DNA of 64,000 nt from assembly GCA_008694505.1 (NCBI GenBank), contig VZDJ01000301.1:6339274-6403273 (forward strand), in the 5' to 3' direction. Below are positions 1-12,100 of this stretch, piece after piece. Position numbers and translations under genes: made by a program. Positions within the stretch are counted from its first letter, which is position 1, and each line of letters opens with the position of its first letter. The notes under the pieces were generated by a model. The model did no database searches. It was not told the origin of the DNA and saw only the letters and a list, made by a program, of their open reading frames with translations. The DNA comes from Cyanoderma ruficeps (lineage: Eukaryota > Chordata > Aves > Passeriformes > Timaliidae).

Positions 1-564
1 CCCAGCAAAACCAGCACAGCTGCCTACAATTCCACTAAGCCTAAGAGCTGAAAGCATTGACTGCTAAAGGCATGTAAAACTGAGCACAGGAAAAAACCTC
101 AGAACATTCCTGCTGGCTCTTCACCGCAGGAGATAATGCATTATAACACAGATTTCCCCCAAATCTCTGCAGGATCTACAAATCCCTCCTTGCAAAACCT
201 CCAATAATTCCCACACACACACAGTATGCTCTGTTACCACCCTCTTGTACTCAGCAGTTTTCTACAGCAGCCCAAGTGATCTGTTCTATGAAAGTTACTC
301 ACTGACAGCAGGATTTTTTATTTTTTTTTGATTTCACCTTTCTTTCAGATTCTGAACTTCAACCACCTTCATTTCCACAGTACTTTCATGGAAACTTGTA
401 AGGAATCTCAGCAACGGGCACGTTAATTTAGTATTTAAGATGGCCAAGACCTCCTAATGCAGAAACCGAGTGTAACAAGATCTTTGCATTGCTAAAGGAT
501 TACTTGCCAACCCAACTTTTCAATCTTCAGTACAGTTAAAACAAATTCTTGGTTTAGAGTTCTT

Positions 565-636
565 TGTTTTGGGGGTTGAACTATATGACCTCTAGACATC
601 CCTTCCCACCCTAAATATTTTGTGATTCTATGATTC
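565..636 (+). mobile_element. CR1 LINE 3'-end fragment
   Basis: A short tail matching the CR1 end: a GGGGGTTGAACTATATGACC-like stretch, CATCCCTTCCCACC, then TTTTGTGATTCTATGATTC. Only the last 70 or so bases of the element survive. Confidence 0.85.
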
Positions 637-640
637 ATTG

Positions 641-2129
641 TTCCCAGGCATTTTAGAGATTTAGAAGTCTTCAGTTATCCATCAGTTCTGCTTTAATTTC
701 AACAATCTCCTGGGCTAACCATATTTTATTATTGTCTTTTTATGTAGATGCTGGCATTTAGATACAGAAAAAAATACTTTGATCATCTGCTGTGACTTGT
801 ATAGCACATAGACACATGTCCTCAATTAAGTTTTACTTAGGTACATCTCAAAGGAAGAATATCGTATTTGAATTAAAATTTTCCTTTGATGAATATCCAA
901 CCATAATGTGCAATAAATTACCCTCTTGCTGAAGAAGCAGTTCTTATTTCTACTGCAAATGTGTCTGGCTCATATTTTAGCCACAGGATCTCAATATCCC
1001 ACCATTTTCTGCTTCATCACAGAGTTTCTGTTCACAAGGCCCACACTTTAACGCTGCAATCGAGTCCCTCCCCTCCTTTCTCTTTGATAATATTTAACAT
1101 ATTGAGCTCTTGGAATTTCTCCCTCAAGAGTGATTTTCAAGCCTTATTCATTCTTACAGTCCTTCTCTGAAGTCTCTTTGACTCTAACATCCTGCTTGAA
1201 GTATGAACACCCAAACTTGACAGAAGCTTCTTGGAGGGATGTCATTAGTGCCAAACACAAAGACATGGTACATTTCCTGCCCAGTCTCACAGAGATTGGG
1301 TCATACTGAACCTTTTCTGCAAGTTCTCTCAAATTAATCTGTATTTACATGGAAAACACTTAACTGAGAAGCTAAAACAAGCAATCCAGAGAAAACTAAA
1401 GAATAGACCCAGCAATTCTACCAATTCAACTTCCTAGATGACCATTGCGTATATCCCCCTCCCTAAGCGTGTTTGGGAGACACATCCCTCTGATTTTCAA
1501 GCAGAAAGCCCAGAACAATTGTGTGACTGCTGAAACCTTTGGCTCAGGATAAAGGTGGAATGCTGTGCTTAGCAGTGTATAGAGTTAACCAGTCTGAATT
1601 CAAAGTCAAGGCTTACTGAGGTCAACAACTCATGGCACTGACTTTCAACACAAGTAATACATCCATAATAAATAATAGCATATTCTCATTTTTATTCAGT
1701 TCCTGTACCTATTCTGTGCTTCAGACATCCGTAAAGAACGACAAACACATTTGTACAAGAAACCAGAAGAAGCAGTGTTGGGGAACCTTCATTTGATTAC
1801 TTCTTCACTATGTTACCAGATACACACACAGTCCTGGTATTTCCTTCCCTGCTAGAACCCAAATGACCAACAGATCCCATGGCAAGAATTGGCTGAGAGA
1901 AAACAACTGTTGTTCTTCACTCAGCCTGGGCTGTGACAGATGTACTTGGTGATGAGTTTTTTGGAACTACACACGTACTGGAGGATGAACAGTGACCTTT
2001 GCTGCTTCCCTGCACAGCAGCTTTAACCAGGCACACACAACTGACAGACCCAACAAGGAGGAACAAAGTGCGGTGATGCACATGTTGCCAAGCCTCTGAG
2101 AACACAATGCATTGCTTTCAACTGGTGAC
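641..2129. other. Intergenic, nothing recognised
   Basis: AT-rich unique DNA between two CR1 fragments. Reading frames of up to about 70 codons are at the length expected by chance and show no family features. Confidence 0.7.
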
Positions 2130-2445
2130 AGAATCACAGAACCTCCCAGGTTGGAAAAGGCCTCTAAGGACATTGAGTTCAACCATTAACCCAGCACTGT
2201 CAAGCCCAGCACTAAACTGTGTCCCCAGGAGTCACATTTACACATCTTTTAAATCCCTTCAGGGATGAGAACTCCACCACTCTCCTGAGCAGACCGTTCT
2301 CAGGCTCTACAGCTTCCTTCTGTAAAGGATCTTTTTTCCAATATCCAATCTAAACCCCCCCAGGCAGAAGCAGTTTCCTCTTGTCCTTTTACTTGTTACT
2401 CAGGAGAAGAGACTGACCCCCACCTGGCTAGAGACTCTTTTCTCA
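2130..2445 (-). mobile_element. CR1 LINE 3' fragment
   Basis: Begins with AGAATCACAGAACC and GGTTGGAAAAGGCCTCTAAG, continues through CATTGAGTTCAACCATTAAC and CATCTTTTAAATCCCTTCAG, and ends in GAAGAGACTGACCCCCACC. This is the reverse complement of the CR1 3' region. Frames across it are decayed CR1 and not host genes. Confidence 0.92.
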
Positions 2446-4179
2446 GTCAGAACACTGAGTTACTTACCGGAGACAATTTCCACTATGTGTATCTGTATCC
2501 CACAGCTGGAGATAATACCTATTTCATAGTTGGATTAATTGCAAACCAAAGCATGACCTGCACAAAAATGCAAACCAGGATCCCAGTGCTACCAAATTTT
2601 AATTTAGAGCCATCTATCAATGACATCCTCATATTACATTGAATAGTCCTAATGAACTCATTTATAAATGTATTTATAATGCACGTGTCTAAACACCACA
2701 GCAAACATCACAGGGGAGGAGAGGGTTAGAAAAGAACAGAACAGAAAAGAAATAATATTGCCCAAGCTGAGTTTAAGCAATTCTATACTGGAGTAATGCT
2801 GGCCTGGCCAACAAAATTATGTTTAGAGTAGATCCAGAGTCACTGAAAAAGTCTGAGGAAGGTTACATGTGAATGACAAAGAACTTCTGAAGTAAATCTG
2901 TTTATTAAGGGGGAGATAAAGCACTTTGAAGGTCTAATTTTGTCTAGTTTGTATTCATACCCTGAGGTTATTTTAAAAAAGCGGGGGGGAGAAATAATAA
3001 TGTAGGTATGTACCACAGCAGTGACAAGCAAAGACTTCAGCTACAAAGATTCACAGAGCGGGAAGTCATATGATCCAGCACGACTTTGGGAGCTGCTACC
3101 AAAAAACTGCACCTTGTGACATGCATGTGAACCACAAGCATCTTTCTATTAATTTAAACAATTCTGACTTTCTTCCCATTTAAACCTTATTTTTTGGTTC
3201 AGATAAACAACCTGGACCCAACTCTTCAACACAAAAAACACCAATTTTCCATAATCACAAACAAAAGTATTGCTCCATTATCAAACAGTGTGACCTGTTA
3301 GTATAGTTTCAGCCAGCAATGTAAAACTCTCACTTTTAAGGATGTGAAAAAGAACTCTGCTAAGTTCAGATAGGCACTAACACTTTTTTCCAAGTTTCAT
3401 CAGGTATTTCTTGGTTTGTCTCTCTGGGATAACTTATTTTTTTAAGAAAATGCTGTGTGTGTAGCTCTAGAGTTTTTAATTAAAAAACTCCAGCTGAAAA
3501 AAAAGACTGCTAAAGGTTAGCTACAACAGAACATTCTTTGACTTGTTCCAGGTGATTAACTTTATAGTATATCATCATACAGTTTAGACGTCTACTAGGA
3601 ATGTGATCCATGACCAAAATTCAGAAGACACTCTTTAGCATTTTGATGATAGCAGAGATAAATGCTGCATTATGGATGTACTGGGACTCATACAAGAGCT
3701 CTTTAGATTAAAATTCTAAAAATACATACAGTATTGCTTGATATACAGGACTGGCATCGTTACAGTTTCAGCCATCTAATGCTTTCCATATGCTAACCAC
3801 TGAACAAATAAATTTGCCTGTAAATGCAAGAAATATGTACCAAGTAATAAATAAGGCAAGATGAAACAGGCTGTTCATATTAGGGTTAAAAATCTGAATT
3901 CTTTATTTCTTCCCCGAGTATTTCTGTCCTGATGACTCAGCAACAATGTGCAAGTTTCAGCTGAAGTCAGCGAGATGCCTCAGTGCTGTTTTGCAAGTGT
4001 CAACTCCACACTCGTTACGGAGTTTGTTTTAATTACAGTTTTGAGGCCATCTCAGTTACAGGAGACGAGTACCTGCTGAAGTCAAGGAGCTCTGCACGGA
4101 TGGAGAAACCAAGACACTGAGATCACACAGGAGGACAATGACAATGTTGTACCAGAATGAAACTTGCGAAATTGCCCTG
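2446..4179. other. Intergenic, nothing recognised
   Basis: AT-rich unique DNA that becomes richer in CG from about 3960 towards the CpG island. No exon, RNA gene or repeat was identified. Confidence 0.65.
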
Positions 4180-4560
4180 TTGCGCTCCTGGTACCCTGAG
4201 CACACCCCAAACCCCGAGGGGAGCGCGTCCTGTCATCCCGCTGACTGCGCTCACGGCTTGCAGCAAGTTTTCAACATGTGACACAGCTCACCGTGCTCTG
4301 GGGGCTCTGTTTCAACACTTTTAAAGCTTTAAGGCGCTAACACATCATTCAGTTCCTAAACTCGGGCGAGACCACGCTCGTGTGCCGTTTCTCAGCGAAC
4401 AGAAAGCAAAGAGCAGAGCACGGGGCAGCGGGACGCAGGGATGGAGAGAGAGCGGGAGCATCCCAACCCAGCTCCCAGCTCCAGCCCGGAGCCCTCGCAG
4501 GAGCCACCGCGGATCTTTTTATTTCACCGAGTTCTGTCTTACTTTTAGGAAAAAAAAAAA

Positions 4561-4572
4561 NNNNNNNNNNNN
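4561..4572. other. Assembly gap (12 N) inside the CpG island
   Basis: Twelve N follow an A-run and precede a CG-rich stretch. GC-rich promoters are commonly lost in short-read assemblies, so the missing length may be larger than twelve. Confidence 0.95.
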
Positions 4573-4718
4573 CGGCCCGGCCCGCCCAGGGAGTTTTCAG
4601 CAGCCGTAAAGCGGAGCGCGCCCGGCCCCGGCTGTGAGGGGCCACCCCGGGGAGCGCCCGCGGGGCCGCGCCGGAGCCGCCGAGCCCCGAGCGCCGCCGG
4701 GACGGTTCACGGGAGGGG

Positions 4719-5090
4719 GAATGGTTGGGTTGGAAAGAGCATCTTGTTACAACTCTTGTGCCGTGGGCAGGGACACCTTCCGCTAGAGCCGGGCGCGCAA
4801 AGCTCTGTCCAGCCCGGCATTGAGCGCTGCCGGGGATGGGGCAGCTACGGCTTCTCTGGGCAACCTGTGCCAAGGCCCCACCGCCCGCACAGGGAAGAGT
4901 TTCTTTCGTATATATAATCTAGGTCTACCCTCTCTCCAGCGAAAACTGTTCTTCATATCATTCCATCCCTTGTCAAACAAACCCTCTCCAGCTCCCCGTT
5001 AGCCCCTTTAACTAGAAGGGGCTCTGAGGTTTCCTTGGAGTTTTCTCATCTCTAGGCTGAACAGCCGCAACTCTCTCAACCTTTAGTACC
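4719..5090 (-). mobile_element. Diverged CR1 LINE 3' fragment within the CpG island
   Basis: The sequence follows the reverse complement of the avian CR1 3' region: ATGGTTGGGTTGGAAAGAG at the 3' end, GGGCAGGGACACCTTCC, GGCTTCTCTGGGCAACCTGTGCC, then TTCTCATCTCTAGGCTGAAC and AACTCTCTCAACC. It has gained CG dinucleotides compared with other copies here, matching its CpG-island setting. It is truncated and noncoding. Confidence 0.85.
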
Positions 5091-5340
5091 GTTTGACAGA
5101 TAATGGAGGCGTTCAAGCCTTGTTTTACATTTTGAGGGGAGGGATAATTTCTGATCTGCAGCTTTTTGTGCCTGTACAAGTTAGGTCCGCGCAGCCCCGG
5201 AGCTGGGAGGGGAGAGGAGCTGAGCGCAGCGGGGGCCAGGCAGGAGCCGGAGCCGGGATATCCCTGCGGATCTCTGCGGGGCTGAACAGCCCAGCACTGC
5301 GGGCACGCCTGAAACTGACACCACAGGGACCGAACCACAG

Positions 5341-8300
5341 GACAGCACGGTTTGGTAGGTGTCTGAACTGCTGCAGTTACACAAAGCCTGTTTGTTAACA
5401 GGTAAAATTTGATCTTGAATGCACTGCCATTACAATACTCTCTCCTTAATAAAACAAACTTCCCCGACCCAGATTAATGACTTAGTTCTGCTTGGAAGCA
5501 TTTTGCTGTTAATTGTCCCTAAATCTACAGTTTGTCTTGTAATTCCGGATGTTACCACACAAGGTACAGGGCTCAGCTGTTCCACAAAGGCAGGAGAAGC
5601 ATCACCCTGATAAATTTCACTGTCTGAAGTCAGGGTTAGTATTGTTTACCCTGAGGGAATTACTGATAGAAATGTTCATTTTAAAAAGGAGAAATATGTC
5701 CAGCCGCACTTCCCAGAATGACATTTATGAAAGAAAGGAAAAAGAACATTTAAAATGTTTTCCCTACTGAATAAAAACTACTGTTGAAATAAAGGCATCT
5801 TAGCCCAGCAGCTGCTGCAGAAAAGGCAGAAAACAAAGTCTTCCAGAAGTCTTCTAGGCATATGGTGCACATATAAGGCAGACCGAAAAGAAAATTTCAA
5901 GCATTTATAACAGAACTGGCTTCTGCTAATAAAGTATTAATGGGAAAGTCTGGCCGGACTGCTGTAGCTCTGAAAACAATTTAAGAAAAAAACAGAGCAA
6001 TGTAGTCACTGAAGAGCAGGTGAACTAATCTACAATCCTCATTAATAAAGTACTTTTTTCAACATTAAGCAGAAGTAAAACATCTGCAGTTGGAGGTGTA
6101 CTTTTCTTGCCCAAAGAAATCTATCAGTTTTGTAGGTGTACAAATGCACTTACTCAAAGCATGATTCATCAGTTTTTATTCACAATTTTTTCGTCTCCTG
6201 CAATAACATGTTGCAACTCCACTCTTTCCTACATTCTTCTCTTTTCTATGCCACCCCCAGGTATGAGCCGTGGCTATAGACTGGTTTTGTTAGTCACTCC
6301 AGACATGAGGATTTTGTGCTGTGTAGCTTAAGCCAGTCATGCCCATTCCGTGAGAAAGGCTGAGGATGAAGTTTAAAACAGATTTGCCACCACCACAGTT
6401 TCACATTTCTTTGCTTCAGCAGTGAACTACTTGTGGATAGTCCCAAGCTTGGCACAAGTGTGAGCTGACAGTGCAGCAGAGAAATCATCTCCAAAGGCAA
6501 AGTGCACCAGCCATGGCTCCACATGCTTTCACACAGGGCTCCAAACCCTTAGGAGTTTGTTAGGAAAACTCTTTGGAGTCTCGTGACTCTGCTGCATCTT
6601 AGTCAGAAATTCCTGGACAGGTCTCGTCATTACTAAGCAATAGCCAAAAGTCAGTCAAATACAAAATTCCATTAGCTTTTTGCTAAAACCAGGCTAGCTT
6701 TGCTGCCCAGACCCTGCCTTCCTGCTGCTGTTGTAAGAATTCCTCCCTTCCCCCAACATTTTTACCAAGGATCGGCCTCATCACAGATCACAGGCAGAGA
6801 GCGTTTGCTTACGGAGGACCAAAGGGAAAAGAAGTTTGAGACAACTGGCAAGGATTTTTTTATACTGGGTCATGACCACACAGTCTAGAAGTGAGTCACC
6901 AAAGGAAAAAAAAATAAAAATCAAGTGGGGTCCCAACATTTGGGGAGACTGAAATAGATTTATATTACGAAGAAAAAGAAACCTCCAAGCAGTCACATTT
7001 TGCAAAAACTTATTGTGACCCAACAAGAAAAGGACATGCAAGATAATCAAATACTAACCTAAAAACCTTCCCTAAAACTTTTCTGAAAGGAAACAGTGCA
7101 TGAAAAGTGTACATCCATAGAACACTTCAGTATTGGTGCACATCTTTCCTTATCAAAAAATGTATCAGGTAGTTTGGAAATGGGCACAGAAACATGGAAA
7201 AATTGAATATTAAGTTTAAAAAGACTTCATTGACTTGAGATACTGGATAAGGCAGTTTCTAAGTTTTTGCTTTACAGAAAGTTTAGCACAGAATCATAGA
7301 ATAACTTGAGTTGGAAGAGACTCACAAGGATCATCGAGTCCAGCTCCTGGTCAGGCTGAAAGGAATCCCTGTAATGGTTTCACTCCTGACTTTAAATGGC
7401 TGTTTTTAAGAATAAGTTTGCTTTCCTTCTGTAGGTGAAAGTTGGGTTGGTTTGTTTTGTTTCTTTTTGTATTTTTACCAGCCTGCAAAGTGATTGAGCT
7501 TTAGGCATTCTGTGCAGCAGAAGTGCCACCTCGTGGCTCCCTTAATCCTTGCTGGGTTTGATGCTGCTTTTTTGGGTTACATTCGATTAACTAGCAGAAA
7601 AATCTAATTTTAAAGAGAGTTCAGTCTACGAGCCATATGAGAAAGATCCTACCTGGATCTGGTGGACTGACACTATGAAGGGTGATGTCCTCCCCCTTGC
7701 TAGAGGACACTGAGCACTGTAGTTGGCAGGACTATTCATTCCAGTGCAGGAGGAGGAGAACATTAAAACTGTCATTTTAAAGGTCTGGAAGGGACCTACA
7801 GTCCTGCCCCTCATCGCCCATTCCCACAGCATTTAATCAAGGAAGGTACTGAGACCAAGAGGACTGGTAGGCATGCCTGGAATGTCAAGTCCTGCTTCTT
7901 TACACAGGCTAAAGGCACCACACATTTAAATAACAGAAGCCCCACTTGAGGAAACAAGAAATTAAATACCTTTAAAACCATCTGCTAAATGCAGTTTGAA
8001 AGTCTAAAATTCCTTTTTATGGGCAGTCTCTGCCTTTTATACTGAAAAATTAATTGGATATATGTATTTTACAGAACAAACCCACGATTCAGCAAGAAAA
8101 TTAATGAAATGAAGAGACAGTTGGAGCTGCTGCCAAGAGCAGTCATTTCAGACCTAGCAACCTTGGAAAATGACCTTTTAAATAATGAATTTGGAAAAAT
8201 AACACTACAAAGCAACAAAAATGAGCATTACCTACCTATAAAGTCTGCTAATAGCAGTGGCTTCCAAGGAATGAAGACATTAAATGGATCATGGAAACTC

Positions 8301-9059
8301 AACTAGAGCTGATGTTCCTGTCTCAGGCATCCTAAGTGTTGAACTGCCTCGATGCACCTCCTAAGATAACTCCAGCTTAGCTCAGGGTCTGTTTCTACCC
8401 CTGTACAATCAAGAACTCTGATCCAGAGGACAGGAGTGCACAGTTGTACAGCCTTAAGAAAGTGAGAAGATAACAAAATTAGGCCTAGAAGGGTGACCAT
8501 GGCCTCCCCAAGTACTTAGGAAAGGATAACTAAACTAGGGGGAATGTGACATACTTACACAAGCCATTAATTATTCATCATCCCAAAAGCAGTGAAATAC
8601 CTCCCTAAAACTGGCTTTTAAGCACACATGCTTGACACAATTGGAAGAATGCCTGATTCCTGTTCAAGTACTGTTTCAGTAGTGCATAGTGATGCAAAAA
8701 AACTTCTGTGGTTCTGCAGTATCTGAAGTTTTTCTAGTCCTTGATCCATGCCTTACAAAGAATAACTAGCAAAAGCAGGAAATTCTAATTTCTGTCCAAG
8801 CTTAAACCAGAGCATGATTATTTTTTCTATAAAGGAAATAACTCCCTACTTAATTGCATTTTCTTTTAGCTTTGTAATCTATCATATTGAAACGAGATGG
8901 AAGTCCTGTTTCTTCTCAAAGCTTTCCTGCAGTGGATTCTCCCCACCTTTCCCCTCGCACTCAGTAAAGCTGGATCCTTAAGCTGCATAGCACATTTCCC
9001 CAAAGTCTGTGCAGCTCTCTTGGTACTGCAAGGGGCCTTCATGTCTCCTAGAACCTTTT
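5341..9059. other. Intergenic, no gene recognised
   Basis: Flank of the CpG island. Apart from a CR1 tail at 7288-7370 this is unique AT-rich sequence. If the island is a plus-strand promoter this would hold its first intron, but no supporting exon was seen. Confidence 0.6.
7288..7370 (-). mobile_element. CR1 LINE 3'-end fragment
   Basis: CACAGAATCATAGAATAAC, GAGTTGGAAGAGACTCACAA and CATCGAGTCCAGCTCCTGG mark the reverse complement of a CR1 tail, cut short after about 80 bases. Confidence 0.85.
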
Positions 9060-9190
9060 CAGGCTGAACCCCACTTTGACTCCATAGAAGAGATGCTTCA
9101 GGCCTCTGGTTTTTGCGGGACTTACTCCAGCGGCTCCAAATCATCCTTGTTTTGGGGGCCCCAGAGCTGGACACAGCACTCAGAGAATCC
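9060..9190 (-). mobile_element. CR1 LINE internal fragment
   Basis: CAGGCTGAACCCCACTTTG at one side and GGGGCCCCAGAGCTGGACAC plus AGCACTC at the other follow the reverse complement of the internal part of the CR1 3' region. The terminal tail is missing and the copy is diverged. Confidence 0.75.
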
Positions 9191-12100
9191 CAGACCCACT
9201 CATTCAAGAGATGTGAATGAATATAATCAACATTCCTCATAAGCAGGACTCCACAACACCCAAAGTCGTTTCACAAGAGAAGCAGTTTCTATGATGAAGA
9301 TTATAGCCACAGATTATGGAGAAGACATGCTTCTTGCTTTTTTTCATTATTTAAAGGATAGTCACTGGTAGATTTTAGGAGGTTTTTGTGAATTGAAACA
9401 GAAAATGAAAACAGGTAGAGAAGCCGAGCCTTAATCCTCCAATTTAATTTCCTTTAATCTTGCTTATAGAATATATCCTCTATTTTTAACTAACCAATTT
9501 TTTTTTTTCACCAAAGCTTGGCATGTTCAGATCCTCTTACACCTTTTTACCATGAAATACATGCATTGCTTTTCTCCAGCCAGACTTCACTCCCCCCTCT
9601 CCAGGTTTCTCCACCTCATGCTCAATGCTCTGTTTAGGTTTCTAATCCAGGATGGCTAACACAGCAAAACTGGGACAGGAGGAGAAGACAGAGCATTGCA
9701 AGTGGCCCTTTGGCAACCTGCAGGGCTCACACTTACAGCAAACACTCAGCACACAGGTAGGGTGGCGAACACAACATCAAGACTTAATAAAAAACAATTT
9801 ATATTCTCCCCCACTGAGGTCTGAAGCTGGGATAGGTAATTTGTTCCACATGGAGGAGGAACGCTACAGACTACAGTGCTCCAGGCTTTTCTGGGTCTTG
9901 ATCGTTCAGCTCATCCCGGGGTTCCTTCACATAACCTGACCTCCAGTTGTTTTTGAACAAGAGAGGTAACTGCCGAAAATTGTGGAGAAGATAGAAAGGA
10001 GACAACCCCTAATTACTGCTTGATTTCATCTGGAGCTGCATTATAGTCAGTACTTAGCAAGAAAGGAGACTTAAAGGAAACAGCAATTCTTAAACCAACA
10101 CTAACATCAGCATTTTTGTTCTTTATCAGCTCAAAACGTTTTATTTAAAAGCAGCAGGCCTAGCAAAATAAGGAACGATCTGAAAAGAACCCCTGTTGAC
10201 ATAGACACATTCGATTTGCTGTGATAAAAGACAAAGACCTGCAAATCTTGCAATGTATCATTTGCTTCCAAGGACAGTAACATATAGCCTGTGATTTTAA
10301 TGATTGTCTTGCAACTGATCATTTTGAGAAGCACAGGATAAAGTGCAGTTAAGCCAAATATTATCCTCTTACCCTTCCAGAGCACAGTATTTCATTTAAG
10401 CCATTCAAGTAGAGGTAGTTTTGAGGGTTAGTAGTAGATTTGAAAGCTTGTTTGTAGTTATTTGAGCTCCAAGACCTCTGCATAATTTACACTAATTCAC
10501 ATTTCAAAAACTTCTCAGAAACTTTAAAATATCATACACATTTTAAATGTTCAGCTTAAAATGAAGCTGCTACAGGGTCCAGTTCTGACTTTGCATATAT
10601 CAGTACTTTTGAATCAAGACAAATTTCTCCCGAGAGAGAATCTTCTTTCACCACTCAAAATAATTATATTGCCACCATTCATATTAAGAGAAAAAGATAG
10701 ATGGCCTTTACCCAGAGATGCTCTGGTGTGCCCTTACAGAGTTAATTGGAGGACTGACATCTGAAAGAGCTCTCTGTCTCCCAGGGCTCATTTTCTCTTT
10801 ATTCGTACTATACCGACCTGAAAGACAGAAACATTTAACAGATGCTCCCCAGACATGCATTGTTTTTCCTAATATTTTCACGCTGTGGTATAGCAGTCCT
10901 GCCCAAAACCTCACCACAAGCAGCATCCTGAACATAAAATATCTTCTGCCAGCAGAGGAAGTTGTCTGTTTCCCTCTTACCTCAGAGAATTATCAGTGCA
11001 TACCAGGAAACAGTGTCAGATATGCTCATCAGTCACAAGTAATTACAGATCCCTATCATCATTGTTTTTCCACACAGTCACCTTATCTCTGACAAGACAC
11101 AAAAAAAGCTTCCACTGTTGTGGGAAGGATTGTCCCAAGTTTGCTGTCAGAAAAAAATAAGAAAATGATGTGTAAGAGCCCAAGTGTTTTTACTCTTGTT
11201 TATAAATAGCAAGAAATCAGATTTTTTTTGTTACATCAAATGGAAACTTCACTGGCTTGTAGGCACCTCTTTACAATTGTTTTTTAAAGACATATATAAC
11301 ATCACTTTCCTAATGTAGCTTTTGACTGTTTTTTGTAAGTATCTAAAGAATTAAAACCACATTCCAGTGTAAGTCCTCATGAGTGAGGGCTTTGCCCAGT
11401 GATCCATCAGGAGAGACACTGGAGCTTATGCCCAGTGCAGTGCTTCTCTGTGGAGTAATCTAATTAAATTAACTGTATGAATTGAGTGACCATATGGAAC
11501 CATCAGTGATGGAGAGACACTATAACTTGGAAGCAAAATTATCACAAGAGAGTCTAAAACAAGGAAAGAAGGTGCAAGTTATAAGAAGAAATCTGCTGAA
11601 TAGTCCAAGTATTGGAACAAAAGCTCTGTTTAGAAGGGGAGTGTGTCAAGAGACAGTCCATACAAAGAAACAATAACAAGTTATTATAATTCTGAGGCAC
11701 TTAGCAGAAAACATCACAGAAACAGAAGAATTTAATTTCTTTCCATTTACTACCAACTGCAATGGCCACATGCTGTTCTGTGTTTGTATTTATTGTGTAT
11801 TTTTGTTTGTGCCACCAGAATATAAGCTTTTCCAGACAGAGCCCAGCTGTTTGTTTGGCACAGACTTCCCTATTATACAATTCTGGGTACACTTAAATAG
11901 GGGCTATACATGCTATGTTAATTCTCTCCCTGAAGCAGACTAATTAAATCAAAACCTGATAAAATGGTGTTACAATTTTCACTGAAATCAACAGAATCAA
12001 GGACATGTCAGTTTTAACTCTCCACGGGGCCAGTGTGTAGAAAACTGAAATATTTTAAAGACCGTAATTAGAGCAAAGCCATACTCTAGGAGTAGTGGCA

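Larger units (their letters stand above)
4180..5340. promoter_or_regulatory. CpG island, candidate promoter
   Basis: A sharp change from AT-rich flanks to GC-rich sequence dense in CG dinucleotides, strongest at 4380-4720 and again at 5185-5330, interrupted by an assembly gap and a diverged CR1. In vertebrates such islands usually mark a transcription start. No coding exon is recognisable within it. Possible donors include a minus-strand GTAAGA at about 4542-4550 and a plus-strand CAG/GTAAAA at 5400-5405, so direction is undecided. By remembered synteny the next gene beyond NLGN1, in the same orientation, is NAALADL2, whose first exon is noncoding; this could be its promoter, but that is inference. 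An orphan or noncoding-RNA island is the alternative. Confidence 0.6.

Noticed and set aside
4349..4873. 174-codon minus-strand frame over the CpG island
   Set aside because: It runs through an N gap and into a CR1 fragment. GC-rich DNA has few stops, and the Arg/Ala/Pro-rich translation is the expected artefact.
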